64,000 nt of DNA from Clostridiales bacterium (lineage in GTDB: Bacteria; Bacillota; Clostridia; Lachnospirales; Lachnospiraceae): the NCBI GenBank assembly GCA_019420275.1, contig JAHZHN010000009.1, forward strand, positions 36,366-100,365, given 5' to 3'. The position numbers were made by a program, and so were the translations under genes. Under the pieces are notes generated by a model. That model saw only the letters and a program-made list of their open reading frames with translations. It made no database searches and was not told where the DNA came from. Shown here one piece after another: positions 8,688-17,883 of the stretch; position 1 is the stretch's first letter, and each line of letters starts with the position of its first letter.

Positions 8688-9224
8688 ATGTTTGAAGAAG
8701 CCGTCACATTCGCAACTCAGGCACATGCCGGTCAGAAAAGAAAAGGAACCAATCTTCCTTTTATCATTCATCCACTGGAAGTCGCATCCATCGTTGCCGC
8801 AATGACTACGGATGAAGAAATGTTATGTGCTGCAGTCCTGCACGATGTACTGGAAGACTGCAGTCATATTTCAAGAAATGATATTTTGGAAATATTCGGA
8901 AAAAGAGTTACTGCCCTCGTGGCACAAGAAAGTGAAGATAAAAGCAAAAGCTGGGTCGAAAGAAAAGGCCGCACTATTGAATTCTTAAAAAAAGAAGCAT
9001 CACGAAATGCGAAAATCCTAGCTTTGGGAGATAAGCTGGCCAACATTCGTTCTATGGCCAGAGATTACGAGGCTATCGGTGATAAATTATGGCTTCGTTT
9101 CAATATGAAAGACAAGGATATGCAGGGATGGTACTACAAGGGATTGATTGCCGGTTTTGAAGAATTAAAAGAATATCGTGAATACCAGGAATACTGCTGC
9201 TTAGTCAAACAGGTTTTTGGCTGA
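8688..9224 (+). CDS. Stand-alone RelA/SpoT-type HD hydrolase
   Basis: A 178-residue single-domain HD protein resembling the (p)ppGpp hydrolase half of SpoT. It has H13 in AHAGQKRKG, H28 in IIHPLEVA, the HD pair at 52-53 (VLHDVLED) and the downstream acidic motif ALGDKLANIRSM. No synthetase, TGS or ACT domain follows, so it fits a small alarmone hydrolase or related nucleotide pyrophosphohydrolase. It is monocistronic, one of only three plus-strand genes, with its own promoter and terminator. Hydrolysis of (p)ppGpp is inference; other nucleotide substrates are possible. Confidence 0.82.
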   Translation: MFEEAVTFATQAHAGQKRKGTNLPFIIHPLEVASIVAAMTTDEEMLCAAVLHDVLEDCSHISRNDILEIFGKRVTALVAQESEDKSKSWVERKGRTIEFLKKEASRNAKILALGDKLANIRSMARDYEAIGDKLWLRFNMKDKDMQGWYYKGLIAGFEELKEYREYQEYCCLVKQVFG

Positions 9225-9236
9225 CAGCTGCTTATA

Positions 9237-9295
9237 AAAACAGACAAGACTCAGATAATGCCGTAATTTCAAAACATTGTCTGAGCCCTGTTTTC
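9237..9295. terminator. Bidirectional terminator between the HD gene and phnX
   Basis: Convergent genes share one hairpin: CTCAGATAATG (9250-9260) pairs with CATTGTCTGAG (9275-9285), extended by ACAG/CTGT, with an A run on the left and T4 on the right. Confidence 0.7.
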
Positions 9296-9320
9296 AAAAG
9301 GCAGAAAACAAAAATCTATT

Positions 9321-10097
9321 TTATAAAAGAACTAATTTAGGAAGTTCTTTCATGGTTCTGATTACATCATCTGCTCCCGCTGCCAAAAAACTCTCTTTTA
9401 CTTTTTCTGCGGCAGTATCTTTTTCTTCTGGTGAAAGAGCCTCATATTCTTCCTGAGACATTCCCATTACTGAGCTTCCTTCAATGACTCCCACAGAAAA
9501 TACCCCTGCATTTTTTCCTTCCATGATATCGGAAATCGTATCCCCGACTTTCACAACCTTTTGTACTGAATCAATTCCTAACTCTTTCATATTCTCAAAA
9601 ATCATATACGGGTACGGACGCCCTTTGGAATTTACAGCATCAGGGCTAAACCAGGCGTCTGGCTCATATCCATTTTCCTTTGCTCCCTTTATTACAATTT
9701 TCATCATTTTGTCTGTATATCCTGTAGTAGATCCGATCTTTATCCCATTCTCGCGAAGCTTCGCAGCCGCTTCTAATACTCCTGGCTTTACATCAGTATA
9801 TTGATCTAAAACACTTAATAATTTTGCTTCGTATACATCATACATAGCTTGTACATCTTCTTCATTGGATGGTCTTTTATATTTCTCCTTCCATAAATCT
9901 TGGATTCGTCTCATGGAAAGCATGGTGCGGATATGATCAATCTTTAACATTCCCATAGGTTTTCTTACTTCTTCCATAGTAGGCTCTACTCCAAATTCTT
10001 TAAATACCTCTGTAAATGCCTGTACCGGCGCAAAACATCCATAGTCTACCGTCGTTCCTGCCCAGTCAAAAATAACTGCTTCAATCTTATTTTTCAT
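9321..10097 (-). CDS. phnX: Phosphonoacetaldehyde hydrolase
   Basis: Cleaves the C-P bond of phosphonoacetaldehyde to acetaldehyde and phosphate. A HAD-family enzyme of 258 residues with the nucleophile in FDWAGTTVD (D11) and the Schiff-base lysine K52 in MGMLKIDHIR, which distinguishes PhnX from other HAD enzymes. Motif IV is VVKVGDTISDIMEG. Its start overlaps the end of phnW by 11 bases, and GGAGG stands inside phnW. It is the last gene of the operon and completes the two-step degradation of 2-aminoethylphosphonate. Confidence 0.95.
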   Translation of the reverse strand: MKNKIEAVIFDWAGTTVDYGCFAPVQAFTEVFKEFGVEPTMEEVRKPMGMLKIDHIRTMLSMRRIQDLWKEKYKRPSNEEDVQAMYDVYEAKLLSVLDQYTDVKPGVLEAAAKLRENGIKIGSTTGYTDKMMKIVIKGAKENGYEPDAWFSPDAVNSKGRPYPYMIFENMKELGIDSVQKVVKVGDTISDIMEGKNAGVFSVGVIEGSSVMGMSQEEYEALSPEEKDTAAEKVKESFLAAGADDVIRTMKELPKLVLL

Positions 10098-11190
10098 GAC
10101 TCTTTTCCTCCAAAAATTCTTTCATAATTTTACAAAGTGCATCCACATCCTCTTTATAAATTTCTCCAATATTTCCAATTCGGAATGTTTCCGCCTTGGT
10201 TACTTTTCCCGGATAAATTGCATATCCTCTATCTTTAATATATTCATACATTTCAGCAAAAGTAAATCCAGCATTTTCCGGGAAGAAAAAAGTTGTGATA
10301 ATCGGTCCCTGATATTTTTCCTCAATATAGGGTTCAAGGCCCATCTTCTCAAATCTTCGAATTATTTCTCGGTTATTTTCATAATAACGTCTGGATCTTG
10401 CCAGGATTCCTCCTTCTTCATCCAGTTCTTCCATAGCTTTTGCAAAAGCAAGCACTGCATGAGTAGGAGATGTAAATCTCCATTTACCATCTTTATCCAT
10501 TGTCTCCCACTGATCATAAAGATCCAAAGAAAGACTTCTTGCCTGTCCCTTTGTCTTTTTCAACGCATCTCGTTTCACAATAATAAAGGAAAATCCGGGA
10601 ACTCCCTGGATACATTTATTCGCACTGCTGATCAGAAAATCAATTCCAAGATCTTGTACAGGAATATCCATCCCTCCAAAACTGCTCATAGCATCTACAA
10701 TCATAATACGATTTCTGTTCTTCACTGCATTCGTGACTTCTTCGATATTATTTAAAATTCCCGAAGTTGTCTCACTATGTACCATGGACACATGCGTGAT
10801 TGTATTATCCTTATCTAATATTTCCGCAATTTTTTCTGCGTTTGGCACTTTATCATAATCCTGATGATAAATTGTGTAAGCAAGTCCTGCATGTTTCGCG
10901 ATATCTTCCATACGTTCCCCGTAGGCTCCATTTGCCACAATCAAAACTTTGTCATCTTTTCCAACTGAACTAGTCAGCACAGATTCCACTCCAAAAGTTC
11001 CGCTTCCCTGCATTAAGACAACCGTATAATCTTCTTCGCCGGCATGTGCCAGACGAAGAAGTCCCTTTCGGATATCCTGTGTGATTTTCTTATAATCATC
11101 ATCCCATGTGCAATGATCAAACAGCATTTCTTTTTTTACTGTCTCTGTAGTGGTCAACGGACCAGGTGTCAACAATTTATATTTTTTCAT
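10087..11190 (-). CDS. phnW: 2-aminoethylphosphonate-pyruvate transaminase
   Basis: Transfers the amino group of 2-aminoethylphosphonate to pyruvate, giving phosphonoacetaldehyde and alanine. A 367-residue class V PLP aminotransferase; the PLP lysine is K192 in ISSANKCIQGVPGF, and MIVDAMSSFGG holds the aspartate that binds the cofactor nitrogen. It follows the binding-protein gene by one base and overlaps phnX, which confirms a single operon for phosphonate uptake and cleavage. Confidence 0.95.
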   Translation of the reverse strand: MKKYKLLTPGPLTTTETVKKEMLFDHCTWDDDYKKITQDIRKGLLRLAHAGEEDYTVVLMQGSGTFGVESVLTSSVGKDDKVLIVANGAYGERMEDIAKHAGLAYTIYHQDYDKVPNAEKIAEILDKDNTITHVSMVHSETTSGILNNIEEVTNAVKNRNRIMIVDAMSSFGGMDIPVQDLGIDFLISSANKCIQGVPGFSFIIVKRDALKKTKGQARSLSLDLYDQWETMDKDGKWRFTSPTHAVLAFAKAMEELDEEGGILARSRRYYENNREIIRRFEKMGLEPYIEEKYQGPIITTFFFPENAGFTFAEMYEYIKDRGYAIYPGKVTKAETFRIGNIGEIYKEDVDALCKIMKEFLEEKSHEK

Positions 11191-11191
11191 C

Positions 11192-12214
11192 TTATTTCCC
11201 TTCTGCTTTCTCCATCGCTCTTTCTGATAATTTCTGGTGATCTTCTAAAAGCTTGAGTGTCAGTTTTTCCTTGTATTCTTTTGGGTTGCCGGATTTCTGA
11301 TCTTTGTCTTGTTTTTCTCCATTATAAAGCGGTACCGGATAAGATTTGATCAGTTCAGATCTGCCCTTTTTGATGATACATTCGGCCATATCCATTGCAA
11401 GCTTGCTCTTTTCACTGTCTTTTTTATTTAATACTGCTACAGATTCTGTCAATGTGAAATTTCCTTCTGACGGATCTACATAATCAATCGGAAGTCCATC
11501 TTTCTTGTCAGCCACTGCCTGCTGTCTCAGGCCAAATCCAATAGCAACTTCTCCTGCTCTGACATTTTTAATCGGTCCTGAACCGGAATCTTCAATATGG
11601 TCTCCTGCATTTTTATAAATATCTTCTAAAATATCTTCTGCTTCATCTTCACCGTATGCAGAAACAAGTCCCTGAATTAAAAGCCATGCTGTAGATGAAG
11701 ATTTAATGTCAGTGACAGAAATAAATCCTTTGTATTCTGGATTTGCCAGATCTTTGATTGATTTTGGTGTTGGCAAATTATTTTCTTTCATTACTTCTGT
11801 ATTTAAAATAATAGTACCTTCCTGAGCCGTAATCGGTGCCTCGTATTTTTCATACTTGCTTTCATCCTGAAGATCTCGGTCAAAATCAAGGTCTTTAAAC
11901 ATCTTATTCTTTTCCTGAGCACTTTCTATATAAAATGTACTCATGGTAATCATATCTGCTTCCAGATTCTTTCCTTCCGCAACAAGTTTTCCGCCTAATT
12001 CGGATGTTCCAAATGTCTGGAAGACATATTTCCCTTTATATCCATTGTCATCCAGCGTCTTTTTCATCGCGTCAACTGCTTCATCATCCGCATTAGAATA
12101 AATTACAACCTGGTCACTATTTCCCTTGGAACTGCATCCTGTCATCATGACTCCTGTGACTGCCAGCATTCCTGCCAGAAAAAATGCCGATGCTTTCTTC
12201 ATAAACTTTCTCAT
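11192..12214 (-). CDS. 2-aminoethylphosphonate ABC transporter substrate-binding lipoprotein
   Basis: A 340-residue extracellular solute-binding protein. The N-terminal signal ends in a lipobox (VMMTGC, Cys26), followed by SSKGNSDQ, so it is a lipid-anchored receptor. The fold resembles iron(III)/AEP-binding type 2 proteins (VVIYSNADDEAVDAM, DMITMSTFYIESA). Specificity for 2-aminoethylphosphonate is inferred from its place between the permease and phnW-phnX. AAGGAGG precedes the ATG. Confidence 0.88.
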   Translation of the reverse strand: MRKFMKKASAFFLAGMLAVTGVMMTGCSSKGNSDQVVIYSNADDEAVDAMKKTLDDNGYKGKYVFQTFGTSELGGKLVAEGKNLEADMITMSTFYIESAQEKNKMFKDLDFDRDLQDESKYEKYEAPITAQEGTIILNTEVMKENNLPTPKSIKDLANPEYKGFISVTDIKSSSTAWLLIQGLVSAYGEDEAEDILEDIYKNAGDHIEDSGSGPIKNVRAGEVAIGFGLRQQAVADKKDGLPIDYVDPSEGNFTLTESVAVLNKKDSEKSKLAMDMAECIIKKGRSELIKSYPVPLYNGEKQDKDQKSGNPKEYKEKLTLKLLEDHQKLSERAMEKAEGK

Positions 12215-12258
12215 TGTATTTTCCTCCTTGAAATTAAGATGATTAAATTATTTTTTAT

Positions 12259-13884
12259 TTATGAATCACGAGATGTTCGTTTTGCCATCCACTGGAATAA
12301 ATATTTTGCTATCATATTTACTGCCAGAATAAACAAAGATAAAACGAACACTTCGTTAAATCTGTTATAATACTGCAATTCTTTAATCTTGGTTGTGATC
12401 ACCATCGTATAAGCGCCTGCGATAAAAATAACTGCACTGATCGTTACCATGGCATTGACAAAATAATAGCTAAACACTTCCAAGAGTGTACTGAAAGCAT
12501 TCGGAGTAACGACCCGGATAATTGTCTTAATCCAGGAATCTCCCATCAGCATTGCCGTAGTCTCCCAAGAGGCATTCATTTTTGAAAGTGAGTTTTTCAT
12601 CATAAGATATGGGGTTGAAAAGTAATGCACCACATCACAGATAATCAAGATCAAAAATGTGCCCTGCAGACTAGTTCCAGAAAATGTCAGCAAAAACGCG
12701 ATACCGAGTACCATTCCCGGTATTGTATTGATCACCAACGCAATTGCCTCAATCATACTCTTAAGTTTCCCATTTAATGTACTCCTCGCCGTAACCATTG
12801 CTGCCCCGTAACTAATAAATACACCGGCAACAGCCACACAAAATGCAACAAACAAAGAATTCGTAAATACACTCAATAGATTTGGGTCCTGCAAAACTGA
12901 TGTAAAATGATTCAGAGTAAACCCAAGCCGGTACGGCCATTCTTCTACAAATGGGATCACGAAAATTACCGCAAAAATAGATAAAATTCCAAACATGATA
13001 CATCCGCTGATGACTATGAAAATTCCATCTCGGACATAGTTTTTCTCAAGTTCTACTTCAGATATCTTACTGTAGCGGATATTATACCGCTCCAGCCATT
13101 TCAAAATAACGATACTGATAATAGATGGAAGCAGCATCACCAGCGCAATCACGGCGCCTCGATTGAAATCCGGAATGCTGCCCAGCATTTCTTCATAAAG
13201 GATTCCTGCAATCGTATCTACTTTTCCTCCCACAGATTCTGGAATACCGAAATCTGTAAAACTCAGGAAAAATGACTGAATAAACGCAGTCGCCAAAGTA
13301 CCCAGAAGCGGCCTTAATACTGCAATATGAAAATTCGCCACTGCATGATCTCCCATAAGTTTTGATACCACACCAAATTTTTTATCAATATAACCCATTG
13401 TATTGTAAATCAGCATGAACGCCGTTGGGATGGTATAAATTACATAGCCTAAAGTCAGGCCTGGAAATCCATACATATAAACATCAATGCCAAACAGTTT
13501 TGTTAAAAGCCCCTGTTTTCCAAAAGAATAAACAATGGCAAATCCATATGTAATCGTGGGAAGCAGCATAGGAAGGGAAGCTACTCCATGAATGATCTTT
13601 TTCCATGGTCCCGGTACATTCGTATAATAAATGGTATATGCCAGCAAAAATGCCAGGACTGTTGTAATCAGCGCACTCCCTATGGATACCATAAGACTGT
13701 TTTTTAATGCATCTAAAAATCCGATTCCCTGTATCACATCTTTAAAATACTGTACTGTAAAACTTCCATTTCCCCAAAATGCCTGATTCAGCAGCCGCAG
13801 AAACGGTACGATCAAAAAACCAAGGAAAATAAGTAAGATAATTCCATATATAATTTTAATTTCAATGTTCTTTCTCTCTGTCAT
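12259..13884 (-). CDS. Fused two-domain permease of the 2-aminoethylphosphonate ABC transporter
   Basis: A 541-residue membrane protein with about 12 membrane segments. It carries two BPD_transp_1 domains in tandem: the first EAA-like loop lies near residues 175-200 (MGDHAVANFHIAVLRPLLG), the second near residues 440-465 (MGDSWIKTIIRVVTPNAF). In enteric phn loci the two halves are separate polypeptides (PhnU and PhnV); here one gene does both. It lies between the ATPase and the binding protein. Confidence 0.88.
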   Translation of the reverse strand: MTERKNIEIKIIYGIILLIFLGFLIVPFLRLLNQAFWGNGSFTVQYFKDVIQGIGFLDALKNSLMVSIGSALITTVLAFLLAYTIYYTNVPGPWKKIIHGVASLPMLLPTITYGFAIVYSFGKQGLLTKLFGIDVYMYGFPGLTLGYVIYTIPTAFMLIYNTMGYIDKKFGVVSKLMGDHAVANFHIAVLRPLLGTLATAFIQSFFLSFTDFGIPESVGGKVDTIAGILYEEMLGSIPDFNRGAVIALVMLLPSIISIVILKWLERYNIRYSKISEVELEKNYVRDGIFIVISGCIMFGILSIFAVIFVIPFVEEWPYRLGFTLNHFTSVLQDPNLLSVFTNSLFVAFCVAVAGVFISYGAAMVTARSTLNGKLKSMIEAIALVINTIPGMVLGIAFLLTFSGTSLQGTFLILIICDVVHYFSTPYLMMKNSLSKMNASWETTAMLMGDSWIKTIIRVVTPNAFSTLLEVFSYYFVNAMVTISAVIFIAGAYTMVITTKIKELQYYNRFNEVFVLSLFILAVNMIAKYLFQWMAKRTSRDS

Positions 13885-13914
13885 TTTTCTGTCCTATTTT
13901 TTGTTCTGTCTTTT

Positions 13915-14697
13915 TTATGACACATGAACCTGCTTTCCTTCCGTCATATTTTTTCTGTCGCCAAACAAAGTAAAAATATTGTTTCTTTTGATCCTAAGCT
14001 GATTTAAAATAAATTTCTCCACAAATTCTCCGCTCGGTTTATGAATGATTTCATTCGGATTACCAAACTGTGCAATTTTTCCTTCATTTACGATCATAAT
14101 CCTGTCTGATAAGGTCAGTGCTTCTTCCGGATCGTGAGTTACAATGATCGTCGTCAGATGATATTCTTTGGCAATGGTCTTAATCCTGTCTTTGATAGAT
14201 TCTTTGATAACTCCGTCCAGAGCACTCAGCGGCTCATCCAGCAGAAGGATTTTCGGTTTCATTACCATAGTCCTTGCCAAAGCTACTCTCTGTTTTTGCC
14301 CTCCTGAAAGCTGTTCAATCTTTTTCATTAAATGTTCTCTCAGTCCCAGAAGATCAATGAGTTCTTCCACTTCTTCTTTCGTAGAAATATCAGGTTTGTT
14401 TTTCAATCCATATGTAATATTTTTATAAACATTCAAATTAGGAAATAAGGCGTAATCCTGAAATACAATATTAAATCCCCTCTTTTCCATCGGAACATTT
14501 GTCATATCCTCTCCGTTATAGATAATTTTTCCGCTGTCTGCATCTGTAATTCCAAGAATCAAATTCAGCAGCGTTGTTTTCCCGCATCCAGATGGACCTA
14601 AGATGGAAACAATTTCTCCATCCTGGATATCCAGATTGATTCCGTCTAAGACAGTTGTACCATCATATGATTTTTTTATATTTTCCAGTTTTAACAT
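13915..14697 (-). CDS. ATP-binding protein of the 2-aminoethylphosphonate ABC transporter
   Basis: A 260-residue ABC ATPase. Walker A is GPSGCGKTT (34-42), the Q-loop FQDYALFP, the signature LSGGQKQR (130-137), Walker B LLLDEPLSALD (151-161) and the switch histidine in VTHDPEEA. A short C-terminal extension lacks a full TOBE domain. It is the first gene of the five-gene phosphonate operon, with AAGGAG before the ATG. Role follows from context and family. Confidence 0.92.
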   Translation of the reverse strand: MLKLENIKKSYDGTTVLDGINLDIQDGEIVSILGPSGCGKTTLLNLILGITDADSGKIIYNGEDMTNVPMEKRGFNIVFQDYALFPNLNVYKNITYGLKNKPDISTKEEVEELIDLLGLREHLMKKIEQLSGGQKQRVALARTMVMKPKILLLDEPLSALDGVIKESIKDRIKTIAKEYHLTTIIVTHDPEEALTLSDRIMIVNEGKIAQFGNPNEIIHKPSGEFVEKFILNQLRIKRNNIFTLFGDRKNMTEGKQVHVS

Positions 14698-14791
14698 AAA
14701 TTGAAACTCCTTCTTTCATAATCAATGATCTCTCTGCATTTCCTGTTTCCCGCATCATTTGATCATCCCTGTATTTTCCCCGGATGACATT

Positions 14792-14838
14792 CATGTTGAA
14801 ACATGTGTCATTATATCAACTTGACTTTTTTTAAACTA
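14792..14838 (-). promoter_or_regulatory. Promoter of the phosphonate operon with an operator-like palindrome
   Basis: Minus strand TATAAT at 14810-14815; the -35 position (14833-14838) reads TAGTTT and is poor, which suggests activator dependence. The palindrome CATGTT-GA-AACATG (14792-14805) sits just downstream of the -10, over the likely start point, and may bind the neighbouring RpiR protein. Confidence 0.5.
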
Positions 14839-14850
14839 TCATAAAAAAAT

Positions 14851-14891
14851 AAAGACCATGTTAAGCAGATGTAAAACTTAACATAGTCTTT
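14851..14891 (-). terminator. Intrinsic terminator of the rpiR-type gene
   Basis: Long near-perfect hairpin: AAAGAC plus ATGTTAAG pairs with CTTAACAT plus GTCTTT across an 11-base loop, followed on the minus strand by ATTTTTTTA. Confidence 0.85.
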
Positions 14892-14922
14892 ACATAGAAA
14901 ACTTGTTATTAAATTACAAATT

Positions 14923-15792
14923 TTAATCTTCATATGCCTTGTCCTGAATCAGCCTGCTGCTGGCATCCAGTTTTTGAGCATACTTGTCATAATTAGAAAT
15001 TATAAGGCCCATATAAATCATATCCACCAATGCCAGCTGAGAAGTCCTGGAAAAAATTGCATCTCCATAAAATAACTGTTCCTGACTTGTACAAATCAGT
15101 AAATCCGCATATTTGCTGATCACGGAATCTCTGAAATTTGTAATTACAATCGTCGTTGCCTTACTTCTTTTTGCCGACTTGACTGCCTCTACCGTATCTT
15201 CAGAACATCCAGAATAAGAAATCCCAATCGCAACATCATCTTTTGTAAGATTTCCAGCACAAATTCTCTGATGATAAGAATCATCCATATATCGGCAGTT
15301 TAATCCAAGATATAAAAGCTTCGTAAGCAGATCTCGGGCCGCCACATTGGAATTTTCCACACTGTAAATGTCAATCATTCGGGCATGGTTAAGAACATCA
15401 ATTACTTTTTTATAAGTTTTGATGGAAATGCTTTTCAAATTTTCCTCTAAAATCTTAGATGTTGTCGTAACAATCTTCCTCGGAACATCTTCCAGACGAT
15501 CTTCTTTTTCCAAAGAAAATCCATACATTGGCTGCTGCATTCCTTTTATTTCCTGATTCTTTGCAAGCTCCATGATCAGCGCATGCCGAAAATCTTTAAA
15601 GCCCCAGAATCCAATCGCTCTCACCATACGAAGGACAGTAGGCTGGCTGACACCGCATAGATCCGATAATTCTTTCAGAGACATATTTTGAATTTCTTCA
15701 AAATGATCCAGGACATAATTGGCCACTTTTTGCTCTGAGGCCCGCATATCTCCATATTGTACTTCTATTGACAATCTAATTTCGCTTTTCAT
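14923..15792 (-). CDS. RpiR-family regulator (HTH plus SIS domain)
   Basis: A 289-residue regulator. Residues 1-80 form the RpiR helix-turn-helix (ASEQKVANYVLDHF, LKELSDLCGVSQPTVLRMVRAIG); residues about 115-260 form a sugar-isomerase-like SIS domain (IDIYSVENSNVAARDL, VAIGISYSGCSEDTVEA). I start it at 15792, four bases after AAGGAG; an upstream ATG adds a Cys/Phe-rich stretch without ribosome site. SIS domains bind phosphorylated ligands, so phosphonate or phosphonoacetaldehyde is a reasonable effector. It is the likely regulator of the downstream phn operon. Confidence 0.9.
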   Translation of the reverse strand: MKSEIRLSIEVQYGDMRASEQKVANYVLDHFEEIQNMSLKELSDLCGVSQPTVLRMVRAIGFWGFKDFRHALIMELAKNQEIKGMQQPMYGFSLEKEDRLEDVPRKIVTTTSKILEENLKSISIKTYKKVIDVLNHARMIDIYSVENSNVAARDLLTKLLYLGLNCRYMDDSYHQRICAGNLTKDDVAIGISYSGCSEDTVEAVKSAKRSKATTIVITNFRDSVISKYADLLICTSQEQLFYGDAIFSRTSQLALVDMIYMGLIISNYDKYAQKLDASSRLIQDKAYED

Positions 15793-15933
15793 AAAACTCC
15801 TTGTAATTTTGCTACAAAAACAGAAGAACAAATTTCTATTTTCAATCATTTTTCGTATGAAAAATTTTCCGGATACCAGAAAAGGATTTTTGTTAAATTT
15901 GAGTAAAACAGCAAATCCCTTTCTTACATCTCC

Positions 15934-16602
15934 CTAATTACGAAATTCCCGTACCATGATCATCCCGGATAAAAGAAGGACTATGCTGCATAAAAACACC
16001 GATTTTTGTCCTGCCATGTCTGCCATTAATCCTCCGATTACAGCTCCTATGATAAAAAACACAATCACACTGTAATACTTTAGTCCTTTAGAAAAAAACA
16101 TGCGGTCTTTTGTCTGGACGTACTGAAACATGGATTCTGTTCCGCTTCTTAAATTTCCTGTACACATTGTGCTGGCAAAGGCATTTCCATGTACTTTTCG
16201 AAAAGTCTGTACCTGCACAGCACATACAAAAGAAATCAAAACATTAGCGATTACGTCCATTCTTCCCAGAGGAATCAGTCCGACCACGGCTAAAAGAACT
16301 GCTTCCAGTATTACAATTCGCTGCCTCCAGTGGATTTTACTTTGGGTTTTAAATACTTTCTTCATAATTTCTACCAGTACTACCCCCGCCGCAAAGGCCA
16401 GAATGGGCACCAGATAATGAATCACCACAGATAAATCCCGTTTCTGTATATATACTCCCAGCAAGGCAATATTTCCGGTCTGTGCATTGGCAAATACTCC
16501 GCCTCTTAAAAGATAACTATAGGCATCTAAAAATCCTCCTACAATGGCAAGCAGTGCTGCCAAAAACAGACTTTCTGATGTCTGCAGACGTTTTTCTTCC
16601 AT
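15934..16602 (-). CDS. YoaK-family (DUF1275) membrane protein
   Basis: A 222-residue integral membrane protein of the DUF1275 family with about six to seven membrane segments. The family motif GGFLDAYSYLLRGGVFANAQTGNIALLG is visible near residues 22-49. The start at 16602 forms a TAATG overlap with the aminopeptidase stop codon and has AAGGAAG upstream. Last gene of the deoC-M18-DUF1275 unit. Transported substrate unknown. Confidence 0.85.
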   Translation of the reverse strand: MEEKRLQTSESLFLAALLAIVGGFLDAYSYLLRGGVFANAQTGNIALLGVYIQKRDLSVVIHYLVPILAFAAGVVLVEIMKKVFKTQSKIHWRQRIVILEAVLLAVVGLIPLGRMDVIANVLISFVCAVQVQTFRKVHGNAFASTMCTGNLRSGTESMFQYVQTKDRMFFSKGLKYYSVIVFFIIGAVIGGLMADMAGQKSVFLCSIVLLLSGMIMVREFRN

Positions 16603-17882
16603 TAAAATTCCACTTCCTTTCCAGCGCAATAAAAGGCTGTCATAAGGCGAATCATAGCGTCCAGGTCTTTTACGCCGGCTGTTTCATAAGAAGAATGCAT
16701 GGAAAGCTGCGGCATTCCAATATCCGCAGACCGCATGGAAACCTGTCCGGTCAGAATATTTCCCAAGGTAGAACCCCCTGGTACATCCGACCGGTTATAA
16801 TAAATCTGACATGGAATTTCTTCTTTTCGGCAAAGATACTGTACCACTGCTCCTGACCACGCATCTGTCGTATATTTTTGTGCCGCATTGTATTTTAGAA
16901 CAATTCCTTTGTTCAGATACGGACGATTTGTGGGATCTGCCTTCTCTGTATAATTTGGATGCAGCGCATGGGCATTGTCAGCCGAAAGCAGAAAACTATC
17001 AGCAACCGCCATGGAATATCCTTCTTCATCCTTTCCCGCAAGAGTACAGATTCTTCTTAGCAATTCCGGCAAAAAAGTAGATCCTGCTCCCTGTTTCGTC
17101 TGACTTCCTACTTCTTCATTATCAAAAACACAGTACATGGTAACATAATCTTTTGATTCTCCGCTTAGCATAGCCTGAAGAGACGCAAAAGCACACTCCA
17201 AGTCATCTAATTTGGGAGAAGCAATCAGTTCTTCCTGAGCTCCCAGCACGGTTCCCGGCATACGATTGTATAAAAACATATCGTAAGACAGTATTTGATC
17301 TTTCCCAACTTTTGCTTCTTTTGCCAACAGAGAACGGAATCCTTCTTTTCCACAGGATATTCCAAACAGCGGCAAAAGGTCTTTCTGAGGATTTAATTCC
17401 TTGCGTTCTCGTCCAGACATATGAATGGCAAGATTTGGAATGATCATCAGATCACGGTCGATATTGCAAAGCAGGCTTTTAAGCTTTCCTTTTTCTTCTA
17501 TTATAACACGCCCTGCGGCAGACAATGGACGGTCAAACCATGTATCTAAAATCATTCCGCCATACTTTTCAACATTTAACTTGGTATAATATTGTTCTGT
17601 TTCTATCTCCGGCTGATCTTTGATTCGAAAAGTCGGAGAATCTCCATGACTGGCAACAATATGAAAACCGAAAAAGTCTTTTCTTGGAATATGAAAAGCC
17701 ACAATGGAGCTCTCATTGCGTGTTACAAAATAACCCTTTCCTTCTTCTAGATTCCAAGCTTCCTTTTCTTTTAATTCTGTAAAGCCGGCCTCTGTCAGCT
17801 GTTTCTTCACACTTTCCACAACATGAAAACAGCTGGGGCTTTCTTCTATAAATTTCAGTAATCTCTCTGCCTGTGATTTCAT
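16602..17882 (-). CDS. M18-family aminopeptidase
   Basis: A 426-residue cytosolic metalloaminopeptidase of the aspartyl aminopeptidase (M18) family, which removes N-terminal residues with a two-metal site. Visible metal and catalytic motifs are VASHGDSPTFRIK, FDNEEVGSQTKQGAGS, the loop SADNAHALHPN and VPGGSTLGNI. The ATG at 17882 follows GGAGG by six bases and starts one base after the deoC stop; the ATG at 17936 would lie deep in deoC. Co-transcription with deoC suggests general salvage during starvation. Confidence 0.93.
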   Translation of the reverse strand: MKSQAERLLKFIEESPSCFHVVESVKKQLTEAGFTELKEKEAWNLEEGKGYFVTRNESSIVAFHIPRKDFFGFHIVASHGDSPTFRIKDQPEIETEQYYTKLNVEKYGGMILDTWFDRPLSAAGRVIIEEKGKLKSLLCNIDRDLMIIPNLAIHMSGRERKELNPQKDLLPLFGISCGKEGFRSLLAKEAKVGKDQILSYDMFLYNRMPGTVLGAQEELIASPKLDDLECAFASLQAMLSGESKDYVTMYCVFDNEEVGSQTKQGAGSTFLPELLRRICTLAGKDEEGYSMAVADSFLLSADNAHALHPNYTEKADPTNRPYLNKGIVLKYNAAQKYTTDAWSGAVVQYLCRKEEIPCQIYYNRSDVPGGSTLGNILTGQVSMRSADIGMPQLSMHSSYETAGVKDLDAMIRLMTAFYCAGKEVEF

Positions 17883-17883
17883 A

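Noticed and set aside
10096..10755. Plus-strand open frame of 219 codons opposite phnW
   Set aside because: Phe, Ser and Ile-rich antisense translation of a well-supported transaminase; no start signal.
14792..14805. Pho box at the phosphonate operon
   Set aside because: The dyad is symmetric, whereas PhoP sites are direct repeats; nothing similar to TTAACA-type direct repeats at the right phase was found.
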